Positions 36,911 through 45,670 are shown, numbered from the stretch's first letter. The stretch: DNA of 64,000 nt from Candidatus Aenigmatarchaeota archaeon (GCA_016187385.1 JACPJU010000001.1:587144-651143), one strand, 5' to 3'. The notes: a model not told the origin generated them from the sequence alone. Numbers and translations: made by a program.

Positions 36911-37956
36911 TTTCCCACTTTATCCAAACCTTGTCTGTACTTTTCACTATCCATGTTGCGTATATATTCAACATCTTCGGATTTGATGTAGTCGATACTT
37001 CCGATCTTAGCTATAATCATAGAAACATACAGTTTTGCTGTGAAAACTTCGTCCACCTTAATTGATTTCTTTTCGTTCCAGGGATAAATCACACCTTCCT
37101 TGATAATGTTTATCTTATCAGATTCTATTTTATCCGGGTTCTCTTGTACAACATACCCACTTGAACAATAAATTACATCATCTGGAATTATGTAATTCGA
37201 TAAAAATTTCTTGTTTTCATTTAGATTTTCGATGAACTTTTTTATGACATCATTGCTGCTAAAACAAAAACCATTCTTGACATGGACTTTCAATTCTGGA
37301 TATTTCTCTATACCAAAATTCTTGAAGTGTTGGAAAATCTTGTCATTAATTTTGAATGTCATATCCAAACATTTCTGCGAATTATTACTGGAGACTATCA
37401 ATCCATGATTTTTAAGGAAAATTATTTCAGGGCCCAGGCCGTTTTTGTTTTCATATTCCGAAACTCTAGTTTTAATTTCTTTGGCGAGCTGATATCCAGG
37501 ATTCTTATAATCAACCCACATGAATTCTGGTGATATATCTGAAAATAATTCCCGCGCTATTTTTTCACCGTTTGTCATGCATGTTACAATATTTGTCATT
37601 ACTGGATGCGTGTGGAGAACAAAATGGTCCAGGAAAATGTGCATACCCGTTTCCATTGATGGTCTGGGCGAGTTGACATTTATCATGCCGCTTCTCAAGG
37701 ATTTGTTATATGATATTTCATTTTCTTCTGAATCAGGACCTTGTATTCCGTTGAAAAGATTTGAAACCTTGTTGAGATCCAAATTTACAAAGCCTGAAGT
37801 CTCTGTCATTTCAGAAAAGGTGAACCCAGAAGCTTTGATTAGCATTTTTCCGTCGAGTGTCTTAATAGACGTATTGCCCCCACCCGCCTGTACCAAGTCC
37901 CTGAAATTTCCTATTTTATTCGATGCCTCAACAAGCTCATTTATTTCTTCTGACAT
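36907..37956 (-). CDS. Class II aldolase/adducin-family protein
   Basis: The 349-residue protein contains the family motifs GGGNTSIKTLDG, KASG, the metal-binding HTHP (about 116-119) and KNHGLIV. Members are metal-dependent aldolases, epimerases or dehydratases that act on sugar phosphates such as fuculose-1-phosphate. The protein is longer than single-domain fuculose aldolases (about 215 residues), with about 100 extra C-terminal residues. Placed between a HAD phosphatase and a nucleotidylyltransferase, it probably builds or reshapes the sugar that is then activated. Confidence 0.8.
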   Translation of the reverse strand: MSEEINELVEASNKIGNFRDLVQAGGGNTSIKTLDGKMLIKASGFTFSEMTETSGFVNLDLNKVSNLFNGIQGPDSEENEISYNKSLRSGMINVNSPRPSMETGMHIFLDHFVLHTHPVMTNIVTCMTNGEKIARELFSDISPEFMWVDYKNPGYQLAKEIKTRVSEYENKNGLGPEIIFLKNHGLIVSSNNSQKCLDMTFKINDKIFQHFKNFGIEKYPELKVHVKNGFCFSSNDVIKKFIENLNENKKFLSNYIIPDDVIYCSSGYVVQENPDKIESDKINIIKEGVIYPWNEKKSIKVDEVFTAKLYVSMIIAKIGSIDYIKSEDVEYIRNMDSEKYRQGLDKVGK

Positions 37957-37970
37957 AATTTTTATACAAT

Positions 37971-38657
37971 TTACGAAAATAACCTTTTTACTAGTTCAGG
38001 TAATTCACCAAGACCATTAATCACAGTTATAGCTCCAGATTCAATTAGACGGTCTTCAGTATTGTCTTTCGTCTTCCTTCCTATACCTTGTATACCCCAT
38101 TCCTTTGCAATTTTCATATCGGTATAACCATCACCGACCAAAGCACCTGAACTTCTAAATTCATCTTCACTAACACCGATGTCTTTTATTATAAATGGTT
38201 TGTGCATTCTTTTGTCGGGAGCTTCTTTTGACTTGCCATACCAGTTCAAGAAATATCTGTCCAATCCATGATATTTCATTCTCTGGTCCAAAGTTGGTTG
38301 TGGTGCGTTAGTTGAAATTACCATCCTATTTTTCTCCAAATACGGCAAATTTGGCAAAACATCTGGACAAAGTGGTGGCATTTCACTATATGCATGGTTT
38401 GTAAAATAATTTACGAGTTCTTGGATAGTTTCATGTGATTCGGTAGTGTTCTGAGGCAAATACCCACGAGATGTTAAAATATCCTTGTATTGTCTAGCAG
38501 TTGGCATTCCTGTAGTTTCGTACATATATTTCGACCCTTCTTCAATCGGTATGCCAAATCTATGATAAAGCGATTCAGCAAAAACTCTGGCTATAATTTC
38601 CATTGTTCCGTCGAATATTACACCGTCTCCATCCCATACAAGAATTGGTGATCTCAT
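37971..38657 (-). CDS. HAD-superfamily phosphatase
   Basis: The 228-residue protein has HAD motifs WDGDGVIFDG (I), STNAP (II) and VGDGYTDMKIAKEWG (IV). It resembles phosphoglycolate-type and sugar-phosphate phosphatases. An ATAAATTTAAAT box lies about 28-40 bases before the ATG on the minus strand, suggesting its own promoter at the head of the group with the aldolase, nucleotidylyltransferase and GT2. Confidence 0.8.
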   Translation of the reverse strand: MRSPILVWDGDGVIFDGTMEIIARVFAESLYHRFGIPIEEGSKYMYETTGMPTARQYKDILTSRGYLPQNTTESHETIQELVNYFTNHAYSEMPPLCPDVLPNLPYLEKNRMVISTNAPQPTLDQRMKYHGLDRYFLNWYGKSKEAPDKRMHKPFIIKDIGVSEDEFRSSGALVGDGYTDMKIAKEWGIQGIGRKTKDNTEDRLIESGAITVINGLGELPELVKRLFS

Positions 38658-38689
38658 GTTCTTACCATTCAGCTCTAAAAGATTTAAAT

Positions 38690-40807
38690 TTATCGTCCCT
38701 TGAATTTTGATATTTCACTCAGATAATAAATGAAGAAAAGCTGGTAAATCCCGTCATAATCCTTCCTGAACTTGGGTGACGGATTGTGTATAAGATTTTC
38801 AAAGTTTGGGACTAGTATGTGCAAAGACCTCTCCAACTCGTTTTCGGTAATAGTCCCATAAAATTCACAGCATTGCGTCTTGAGGTCATCCTCATTGTAA
38901 TTGACGAACTTCAAAGTTTTTGCAGTTGACAAAACATTTTCCAATGGTACCATGTCTATGCTATTGTCCAACCAAATTTTGAGTCCCATGTCAACTTTTG
39001 CTTTAGACGATCCTATTTTGTCTATCCTTTTCCTCGAAAAATAACTAACAACGACATCCGCGAACTGTTTCTGCGGGTCTATGAATTTCGCCTTATCGAA
39101 CTTCCTTTTCCTGATTTGTTGAATGATTTGTCTTCTTGTATGACCCCTTTCTTTTGTATCTCGCAAGACTTTCCAATGCAGTTTCAATTCTTCAGACGGT
39201 TGGGTGTACACTTTGACATCGTAAAGGTCCCTCATCCTTTTCAGATAAAATGGATGCAACCCTTCGAAAATGATGAAGTTGTTAGGTCCTATCTCGACAG
39301 GCTCCGTGAACTTGCCAGTTTTGTGGTCGTACATTACCCGCGTGACTTTGTTCCACTCGCTCATAGCCACGGCTTGGTCGAGTTCTTGATGTAGTTTGTT
39401 GGCTTCTGGGTTCAAATGTGTAAATACCTGCCAATTTTCATTACCTCGCTCCCACTTGTGCATGTCATCGCCATTGACAATCAGCGTATTTCTCTTGCTG
39501 AAGATGTCTGCGATTAACTCGGCACTAGTGCTTTTGCCAGCTCCCGAGTCCCCGCCTATGCCGATTATGGTGGGTCTGTCTTTTGTTTTGTATTCGAGAT
39601 TCGACTTTACTCCTATTGTATAGGTCCAAAGTGCAGTCATTGCAAGAGACGCAGTCAACCCTGTAAATAACATATTTGATACAAGCATGGGATTCACACC
39701 AAGACTTTCAATCATTTGGTAAGTTGACGGCATGTTGGCTATCTGTGGCGCTATCAACTGGAATGACTGGAAGAAATCAGAATTTTGATTGAATATGAAA
39801 TAACCGAGATAAAATAGATTTATCGCCCAGAAGCTCAGCATAGGAACTTTCTCCTGCTTCACAAAGAAGTATATCAAAAACGGTACTGTCCAGTAATACC
39901 ATCCTTGTGCAGGCGGAACTAGAGTGACCACGACTGTGAAAACAAGTGCAAGCATCATCATGAGGACATCCTTGTTCACTCTCTCATACGATGAGAAATT
40001 AAACAACAATATGAGATACGCTGCAGGTGCTGCCAACAAAAGTATGTTGCTGAACCCCAATGGTACAATCATGTCAAAAACTCTAAACTGTTCCGATGCG
40101 CCAAAAACCATCTGAACAAATCCAGATGACGATATGAAAGGAGTTAATAAAATTATATAGGTGACTGTCGTGACCAACCCAAATATGAGTGCGGATTTGA
40201 GCGATTTGTTTTTCCACAGAAAGATTGCTGTGAACGGAAGTGTAAGGAGTATGTTCGTTTTTGTCGCTATGCCAGCACCCAAGACCAAAGCCGATAGAAA
40301 CAGTTTGTTTCTGAACAAAAACACCATCGATATGAACAAAATGGCGATTGGGATAACATCAAGCTGGCCGTGGAAATAGCTTATGTAGAAAAGTATTGGG
40401 GATGCCCAGTAATATTTTAGGATTTTATCTTCCCTAGTCTTGAGCCATTTTATGAGAACATAGAAAATGAACAAATCCGTGATAAGAACTGGTATGCGGA
40501 TTACAAAAAGATTTAGAAACGCATCGCTTGTCCAGAAAGATGAAATCAATGATATTAATGCGTACGGCACAGTCAACACAGCCAACATGACTGTGGGGTA
40601 CGGGAAAGCTTTTAGGTGACCGATGTTTACAAAATGCTGGTATGGATCGCTGAAACCCGATTCTACAAAATATTTAACAAACGGCAAGAAACCATTTACG
40701 ATAAAATCAGAGCCGAATACGAAAGAAGATACGACTTTAATTATCAATATCGAAACGAAGAGCTTGCTCTTAAATACTGGCGGTATTTCTAAACTCATCC
40801 TATTCAC
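38690..40807 (-). CDS. Fusion: GT-C-type membrane glycosyltransferase + uridine-kinase/PRK-like kinase
   Basis: The 705-residue protein has two parts. Residues ~15-400 form about ten membrane helices with FHGQLDVIPIAILF and a following ATKTN, like PIG-M/DUF2029-type polyprenyl-dependent mannosyltransferases. Residues ~413-700 are a cytoplasmic P-loop kinase: IGIGGDSGAGKST (Walker A), NGDDMHKW, FEGLHPFYLKRMRDLYD and WKVLRDTKERGHT, all typical of uridine kinases and phosphoribulokinases. I know of no such described fusion. The kinase might phosphorylate a sugar, alditol or lipid used by the transferase half. It overlaps the HAD gene upstream by 8 bases. Confidence 0.8.
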   Translation of the reverse strand: MNRMSLEIPPVFKSKLFVSILIIKVVSSFVFGSDFIVNGFLPFVKYFVESGFSDPYQHFVNIGHLKAFPYPTVMLAVLTVPYALISLISSFWTSDAFLNLFVIRIPVLITDLFIFYVLIKWLKTREDKILKYYWASPILFYISYFHGQLDVIPIAILFISMVFLFRNKLFLSALVLGAGIATKTNILLTLPFTAIFLWKNKSLKSALIFGLVTTVTYIILLTPFISSSGFVQMVFGASEQFRVFDMIVPLGFSNILLLAAPAAYLILLFNFSSYERVNKDVLMMMLALVFTVVVTLVPPAQGWYYWTVPFLIYFFVKQEKVPMLSFWAINLFYLGYFIFNQNSDFFQSFQLIAPQIANMPSTYQMIESLGVNPMLVSNMLFTGLTASLAMTALWTYTIGVKSNLEYKTKDRPTIIGIGGDSGAGKSTSAELIADIFSKRNTLIVNGDDMHKWERGNENWQVFTHLNPEANKLHQELDQAVAMSEWNKVTRVMYDHKTGKFTEPVEIGPNNFIIFEGLHPFYLKRMRDLYDVKVYTQPSEELKLHWKVLRDTKERGHTRRQIIQQIRKRKFDKAKFIDPQKQFADVVVSYFSRKRIDKIGSSKAKVDMGLKIWLDNSIDMVPLENVLSTAKTLKFVNYNEDDLKTQCCEFYGTITENELERSLHILVPNFENLIHNPSPKFRKDYDGIYQLFFIYYLSEISKFKGR

Positions 40808-41480
40808 TGTCTGATGAAGACTGAGCTTTTAGATTTTTAAATGCCTCAAGCACATCTCCAAAATTGTCTTTAACGTGTATATATCGCATACCGAAATTCT
40901 CAGCACCTTTGATATCTTTTTCCAAGTCATCTCCTATGAATATGACATCGTCTTTATCGCATCCGAGCTTGTCCAACGAAAGCAGGAATATAGACTTGTC
41001 GGGTTTTTCGCGCCCAGATTCTTCGGATGTTATTACAAAATCAATGTATTTGTCGACTCCTAATTCGATTAATTTCTTGAACTGTAATTCAACTGTCAAA
41101 TCACTTACAATCGCGATTTTTATGTTGTTTTGCTTCAGATACTCGAAGAAATCTATTACACCATCGTACAATTCCATTTGTTCGAAATAAACATTCCAGA
41201 ATAGGTCATGAAGCTGTTCTGTTAATTGTATATCTGTTTTGCCTTTCAATGCTTCAATGGTCTTTTGAAAGTAAAGAAACCTCGAATGTGATGCTGCAAC
41301 ATCCCCCAATTCAACTTTAACCTTTTTCCTTGATTCGTCAAAAACCTGTTTTACGAGCTCTTTTGATTTTCCTGTTTCTATAGAAAGTTCTTCTATTACC
41401 GCATCAACTGCAGGTTTGTTGCATTTCTCATATTCATAAAGAGTATTGTCTAGGTCGATTAAGACAGCTTTTACAGGCAT
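40800..41480 (-). CDS. HAD-superfamily hydrolase
   Basis: The 226-residue protein has VLIDLDNTLYEYE (I), IVSDLTVE (II), GREKPDKSIF (III) and IGDDLEKDIKGAENFG (IV). It is a normal-length IA-type HAD, close to pyrimidine-nucleotide or sugar-phosphate phosphatases. It has its own TTAAATAG box near 41501-41508 and overlaps the fusion kinase start, so it is probably co-transcribed with it. A phosphatase beside a kinase of unknown substrate suggests a shared phospho-intermediate. Confidence 0.8.
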   Translation of the reverse strand: MPVKAVLIDLDNTLYEYEKCNKPAVDAVIEELSIETGKSKELVKQVFDESRKKVKVELGDVAASHSRFLYFQKTIEALKGKTDIQLTEQLHDLFWNVYFEQMELYDGVIDFFEYLKQNNIKIAIVSDLTVELQFKKLIELGVDKYIDFVITSEESGREKPDKSIFLLSLDKLGCDKDDVIFIGDDLEKDIKGAENFGMRYIHVKDNFGDVLEAFKNLKAQSSSDSE

Positions 41481-41515
41481 AAATAAGAATGAACCATTAA
41501 GCTATTTAACTGTAA

Positions 41516-42304
41516 TCAAGATCTAGGATTTTTGTATGGATGGTCTGGGTTCTTGCTGAAATATTCTTCCCAGTATTCATAAGTTCTCAAGTCGTTAGGC
41601 GTTCCCCAGCCGATGTACTTGTCGACAACAAATGTGACAACCTTTTTTCCATGTTCAAGGACGACATTTGGAATTGAATCGACGTAGAATTCATTGTTTA
41701 TCCTTATGTTCCTTTTTATCAACTCCTCGGCCATGTCGATGAACAGTTGACCAGTCCTGAACCAGAACGCCCCAATAACAGCCTGGTCATTATAAGGATT
41801 GTCGCTTATCGGAACTTTCACCGAGACATTCTTCACCACGTTATTATCGTCGACATCAAGCCATCCCCATGCTTTTGGATTTATCAGAAGATTGAATTGT
41901 TTTGTGAAAGCCCAGATTATGCAGTCTATGCTCTTGTCTGCGATTAACGCGTTCCATTTGTTCAGGTCCCACACTTTTGTTGCATCGCATGTGCCTATGT
42001 ACAAAGGCTCGTTCCTGTCTATGAGATCTTTCGCAAGCAGGCATGTCTCGGCTTGGCCTTGCGTTGTTTTGTCAACTGTAATTATCTGGGCGTTAGGTAC
42101 TTCCTTTTTGAGAATCTCGTCGACTTTGTGATTTTCAACATGCTCTTTCCTGCAGACGAATATCCATTTGTCCGATGGAGGCATTCCTCTAATAGCCTGG
42201 ATTATCATCGGCTTGCCAGAAACTGGAATTAACGGTTTGGGTGTTGTATAGCCATCGTCTTTGAATCTCTTGCCTTCTCCTGCCATTGGGACTAGATTTG
42301 TCAT
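41516..42304 (-). CDS. Sugar-type nucleotidylyltransferase (paralogue)
   Basis: The 262-residue protein begins MTNLVPMAGEGKRFKDDG, then PKPLIPVSGKPMIIQAI, and is clearly related to the product of 36131-36910 over its full length, including a closing GWGTPNDLRTYEYWEEYF against WGTPKDMETYQFWSDYF. The two probably activate different phospho-sugars or phospho-compounds for the locus. The gene is divergent from the IMPase-like gene with a short shared promoter region. Confidence 0.8.
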   Translation of the reverse strand: MTNLVPMAGEGKRFKDDGYTTPKPLIPVSGKPMIIQAIRGMPPSDKWIFVCRKEHVENHKVDEILKKEVPNAQIITVDKTTQGQAETCLLAKDLIDRNEPLYIGTCDATKVWDLNKWNALIADKSIDCIIWAFTKQFNLLINPKAWGWLDVDDNNVVKNVSVKVPISDNPYNDQAVIGAFWFRTGQLFIDMAEELIKRNIRINNEFYVDSIPNVVLEHGKKVVTFVVDKYIGWGTPNDLRTYEYWEEYFSKNPDHPYKNPRS

Positions 42305-42313
42305 AGTTTCACA

Positions 42314-42332
42314 ATGAAATCAGTAAGGAGAA
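42314..42332 (+). repeat. 19-base direct repeat, copy 1
   Basis: ATGAAATCAGTAAGGAGAA recurs exactly at 42355-42373, 41 bases downstream, flanking the TATA box of the IMPase-like gene. It includes the ribosome site AAGGAG. Confidence 0.85.
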
Positions 42333-42337
42333 TAAAC

Positions 42338-42349
42338 TTAAATATTTAA
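42338..42349 (+). promoter_or_regulatory. TATA box for the IMPase-like gene
   Basis: TTAAATATTTAA lies about 35 bases before ATG 42379 and only 6 bases before ATG 42355. The spacing therefore excludes the upstream ATG and supports ATG 42379. Confidence 0.55.
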
Positions 42350-42354
42350 CTAAC

Positions 42355-42373
42355 ATGAAATCAGTAAGGAGAA
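42355..42373 (+). repeat. 19-base direct repeat, copy 2
   Basis: Second exact copy of the 42314-42332 repeat. Its AAGGAG ends 8 bases before the chosen ATG at 42379, so this copy supplies the ribosome site of the gene. Confidence 0.85.
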
Positions 42374-42378
42374 CTAAA

Positions 42379-43380
42379 ATGTCAAACGGAATCGAATTGA
42401 TGTTGCCTTATGCACCTTTTGTCCATAAAATCAACCAAAAAGTTTTTAGAGGTGGTCTTCGACTGAATGCGGTAGAAAATCCTAATGATATATCAACCAT
42501 CGTTACAGTTCAAGACAAGGCAATAAGCAGATTATTCCTGGTGGATGGTATTGACGGTTATAGGGGCGTACAGCATGAAAGACCAGGATCATTTTCAGAA
42601 GAAATGGATAGTCAGTGGAGATTAACGGAATTTGAAATTGACGAAGAGGATCCTATAGACGGAACAGGCGACTTGAAGTTCTCAGCTGATTCAGGTAAAC
42701 CTTATGGCGCAACAAATCTCGTTTCGAGGCTAGTAAGAAATTCTGATGATGAACCATATAGACCTGTAGCTGGAATGATATTTGACTTTATCGACGAAAT
42801 GGTTATATTGGGTGACAGCACAGCTGTAGGGCTTTATCGGGTTGATGGTGAAAATTTCGTACCAATTAGATATAAATTACAATCGTCTGAATACAGATCA
42901 GGCGAACCAATAAGAATAGGAAGACGTGACGCTTATCCGCACCAAGCTTATGATGAGTTTTTGAAATTTTTGAGAGATGAGAAAAAACTTGATTTGGTAG
43001 TTGTGCGAATAGGTGGTGCAGGTAGAGCAGCAGAACAATTATTCAGAACTAATATGAAACCAGAAGGCGATGTACCATCAGATTATGAAGACACGGCTAT
43101 AGATGTTTTCTTCAATTACCAACCAGATCACAAGACATGGGATTTAGATCCGACATTAGCCATGTATAGAGCATTAGGAATAACTCAACCGACAGATGTC
43201 TATGGTAGGCAATTAACGGCAAATGCAGCTGCTCCACAGCTCAAACCAGGCGCATGGCATACTAACGGTTATCTTTATTCTGCACGCGGTCCAACTCTGC
43301 ATAAACTAATGGCACAATGTGCAAGAGATTTTGAACGAGAAGTGTCTTACAAAGTGATAGATGCAAAAATTACAAGGTAA
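42379..43380 (+). CDS. Divergent inositol-monophosphatase-family phosphatase
   Basis: The protein of about 333 residues contains the family signature DPIDGT (about 91-96), preceded by SEE at the right distance, and near the C-terminus TWDLDPTLAMYRALG followed by YGRQL, matching the WD...EAGG...G block of IMPase/CysQ/FBPase enzymes. These Mg-dependent, lithium-sensitive phosphatases act on inositol phosphate, fructose bisphosphate or PAP. It is longer than usual (about 260-290), with inserts around residues 150-200. Start ATG 42379 fits both the ribosome site and TATA spacing. Substrate unknown. Confidence 0.65.
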   Translation: MSNGIELMLPYAPFVHKINQKVFRGGLRLNAVENPNDISTIVTVQDKAISRLFLVDGIDGYRGVQHERPGSFSEEMDSQWRLTEFEIDEEDPIDGTGDLKFSADSGKPYGATNLVSRLVRNSDDEPYRPVAGMIFDFIDEMVILGDSTAVGLYRVDGENFVPIRYKLQSSEYRSGEPIRIGRRDAYPHQAYDEFLKFLRDEKKLDLVVVRIGGAGRAAEQLFRTNMKPEGDVPSDYEDTAIDVFFNYQPDHKTWDLDPTLAMYRALGITQPTDVYGRQLTANAAAPQLKPGAWHTNGYLYSARGPTLHKLMAQCARDFEREVSYKVIDAKITR

Positions 43381-43382
43381 TA

Positions 43383-44081
43383 TCAAGTAATAATTATAGG
43401 TCTGTCAAAATCACTCAGCCTAAATCTTCTGGGTTTTAAATCATTAAGCCTTGTATAAAGATCGGATCTTTCAGTAAATATATGGTCTTGACCTACAATT
43501 ACTGCAGTATTGCCAGGCATCTGTCTGGTGGCGTCTACCAATAATCCTTCATAAAAATCCCAGAACTCGCTTAACTCAGACCACGAACGTGAACTTCTAT
43601 ACGTATCCTCAACATGTCGTTGGTGTTCTTCCAGGTCTTCTGAGGTAGCTCTTAAAATCTGGGGCCATCCAGCACCTTCTCGAGTCTCGTCTGTAAATCT
43701 AGTCATACCCACTTTATTCTCTACTTCCATACGACGCTGTAGATCTTCCTTTGGTGGGAGGAGAGGAGTTGCTATTTTTGCACCAGTGACTAAAGCATAC
43801 GAAGACCCAACTATAATTTCATAACCGAAAGTTCTGAGATATGCATCCAGACCAGCATCTGTAATTTCATCAACTTTAATACCGTTTATGACTATAGAGT
43901 CCTTCATCTCATCTTTAGACATTCCAGCCAGTTGGTAATGAAAATCAAGAGTGTTTATAGCAAACTCTCTCGAGGACTCTAAAACTAGATAATGTGGCTG
44001 TAGAAGTTCTAATGCTCTTGAAAGCCTTTCTCCACCTTTCAAATCTCTATGGTTTGTTCCTATAAGATAAATCTGTGGCAT
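43383..44081 (-). CDS. TraB/TIKI-like protein (tentative)
   Basis: The 232-residue protein starts IYLIGTNHRD with LVLESS about 20 residues later, and near its end has ATRQMPGNTAVIVGQDHI followed by a leucine-rich helix. This fits the TraB/TIKI/EreA-like fold (GTxH at the start, E after strand 2, Rx2M and GxxH near the end), a group of possible metallo-hydrolases or proteases. It has no signal peptide. It is convergent with the IMPase-like gene (2 bases apart). I am moderately sure of the fold and have no view on substrate. Confidence 0.5.
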   Translation of the reverse strand: MPQIYLIGTNHRDLKGGERLSRALELLQPHYLVLESSREFAINTLDFHYQLAGMSKDEMKDSIVINGIKVDEITDAGLDAYLRTFGYEIIVGSSYALVTGAKIATPLLPPKEDLQRRMEVENKVGMTRFTDETREGAGWPQILRATSEDLEEHQRHVEDTYRSSRSWSELSEFWDFYEGLLVDATRQMPGNTAVIVGQDHIFTERSDLYTRLNDLKPRRFRLSDFDRPIIIT

Positions 44082-44124
44082 GTTAAATCAAATGAAATTT
44101 AACTTTAAAAAACTTACCTAATTT

Positions 44125-44925
44125 ATGGCAGACCCTTTCACAATCAGATTAGTACTCTCCTTTGTAACAGGATTCATCTGGATTACACTTCTGACAATTC
44201 TCGCGGAAAGATTCGGAACAAAAATCGGCGGTGCCATAGCAGGAATACCGGCAACAATGGTTGTAGCTCTGCTCTTCATCGGAATCACGCAATCATCTGA
44301 AATAGCATCTGCATCAACAACAGTCGTGCCATTGGTAGTCGGAATGAACGCATTATTCACAGTAATCTACATCTTCTTCGCAAGACATACGAATCTGATT
44401 CTTTCACTTGCAGGATCACTCGCAATTTGGGGCATTCTATCCTTTCTTCTAGTGTTAAGCAACTGGAGCAGTTTCTCGTGGTCCATTGTCGGCTACATCG
44501 CACTGGTTTTGATTTCATATTATTTCCTTGAAAAAAGATTCAACATCAAGTCGCAAGGCAAGAGGGCTTTGAAGTATACGGCATTTCAGTTTTTATTGCG
44601 CGCCTTCATCGGCGGTTCTTTAATATTTCTGGCAGTGTTGATGGCTAAAATCGGAGGTCCGTTACTTGGAGGTATCTTCGCATCATTTCCAGCACTTACT
44701 GTTGCATTGATTATAATTACACGTCTGCACCATGAAGCATCTTATACAGAAGCACTCCTCAAGAATTTCATTATAGGCGGAACTATAAACGTCGTGATTT
44801 TCGTTGCCGCGGTAAGATACCTGTATCCTGTTCTGGGGCTGGCTAATGGAACAATAGTTTCCCTTGCAGTTTCATTAGTAGCATTCTATCTGGGATATCA
44901 TCTCATTATCAAGAAGATGATTTGA
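44125..44925 (+). CDS. Internally duplicated eight-helix membrane protein
   Basis: The 266-residue protein has about eight membrane helices in two similar halves. Each half carries a glycine motif: KIGGAIAGIPATMVVALL (about 32-49) and KIGGPLLGGIFASFPALTVAL (about 174-194). This resembles small DUF3147-like integral membrane proteins, where two copies have fused. It may be a transporter, but there is no direct evidence. A TATA-like CTTTAAAAAA precedes the start by about 22 bases and the gene is divergent from the TraB-like gene. Confidence 0.6.
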   Translation: MADPFTIRLVLSFVTGFIWITLLTILAERFGTKIGGAIAGIPATMVVALLFIGITQSSEIASASTTVVPLVVGMNALFTVIYIFFARHTNLILSLAGSLAIWGILSFLLVLSNWSSFSWSIVGYIALVLISYYFLEKRFNIKSQGKRALKYTAFQFLLRAFIGGSLIFLAVLMAKIGGPLLGGIFASFPALTVALIIITRLHHEASYTEALLKNFIIGGTINVVIFVAAVRYLYPVLGLANGTIVSLAVSLVAFYLGYHLIIKKMI

Positions 44926-44981
44926 TTCATTGAAAAGGTTTAAATATTATTAAAGCATAGTAATTATTACAAATATGATCG

Positions 44982-45003
44982 CTGTCGTTCTGTTGGACGA
45001 CAG
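44982..45003. promoter_or_regulatory. Inverted repeat abutting the TATA box of the NYN gene (possible operator)
   Basis: CTGTCGT and ACGACAG, a perfect 7-base inverted repeat around an 8-base spacer, end exactly where the TATA box GCATATATTT (45004-45013) begins. A second TATA-like GTTTAAATATT lies upstream at 44939-44949. This position suits a repressor or activator site. Confidence 0.5.
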
Positions 45004-45033
45004 GCATATATTTCTTATTCTAACAATGATTTT

Positions 45034-45579
45034 ATGGATAAGGCAGCTATTTTCTTGGATGGAGGATACTTTGCAAAAGTTTTGAAGAACTTCGGTGAGG
45101 TAAAAGTAGACTTCTCGAAATTTTCCGAGATATTATGTAAGAATGCTGATTCAGAACGTTTTAGAACCTATTACTATTATTGCCTACCTTATCAGAGTAA
45201 TCCACCAACTTCTGAAGAAAGTAAAAGATATTCTGATGCAAACAGATTTATTTCTTCTTTAAAGAAACTCCCTCGATTTGAAATAAGATTAGGAAAGCTA
45301 AGCTATCAATCGGGTCAATTCATTCAGAAAAGAGTAGACAATTTAATGACGGTAGATATAATAAAATTAAGTGCAACAGGGCATATACAAAAAGCTATTA
45401 TAGTGAGTGGAGACAGTGATTTGGTTCCTGCAGTCAATGAAGCGAAAGATATAGGTGTAATCACTCAAATATATTATTTTCAAGGGACTATACACGATGA
45501 ATTATTTACTCTTTGTGATGACAGATTCGAAATAACAAAGGAATTGATCGAAAGTTGTACACGAATAGCACAGGTCTAA
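45034..45579 (+). CDS. NYN-domain (LabA/DUF88-like) putative ribonuclease
   Basis: The 181-residue protein starts AIFLDGGYF with the first catalytic Asp, has KRVDNLMTVDI (about 98-108) and SGDSDLVPAV (about 128-137), the three acidic motifs of the NYN/PIN-like nuclease fold. Such proteins cut RNA or act in regulation. It is monocistronic with its own TATA box 21-30 bases before the ATG, next to an inverted repeat. Confidence 0.85.
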   Translation: MDKAAIFLDGGYFAKVLKNFGEVKVDFSKFSEILCKNADSERFRTYYYYCLPYQSNPPTSEESKRYSDANRFISSLKKLPRFEIRLGKLSYQSGQFIQKRVDNLMTVDIIKLSATGHIQKAIIVSGDSDLVPAVNEAKDIGVITQIYYFQGTIHDELFTLCDDRFEITKELIESCTRIAQV

Positions 45580-45670
45580 AAATAAATTGTTCATCTAGAA
45601 AAGAAATGATTTAAGCAACCATGAGACAAATCCCAGTAGCAATTTAAAGATGTTGCTCCATTTTACTTGT

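Noticed and set aside
42355-42378. ATG 42355 as start of the IMPase-like gene
   Set aside because: It is only 6 bases after the TATA box and lies in the duplicated 19-mer; ATG 42379 has the ribosome site and correct TATA spacing.
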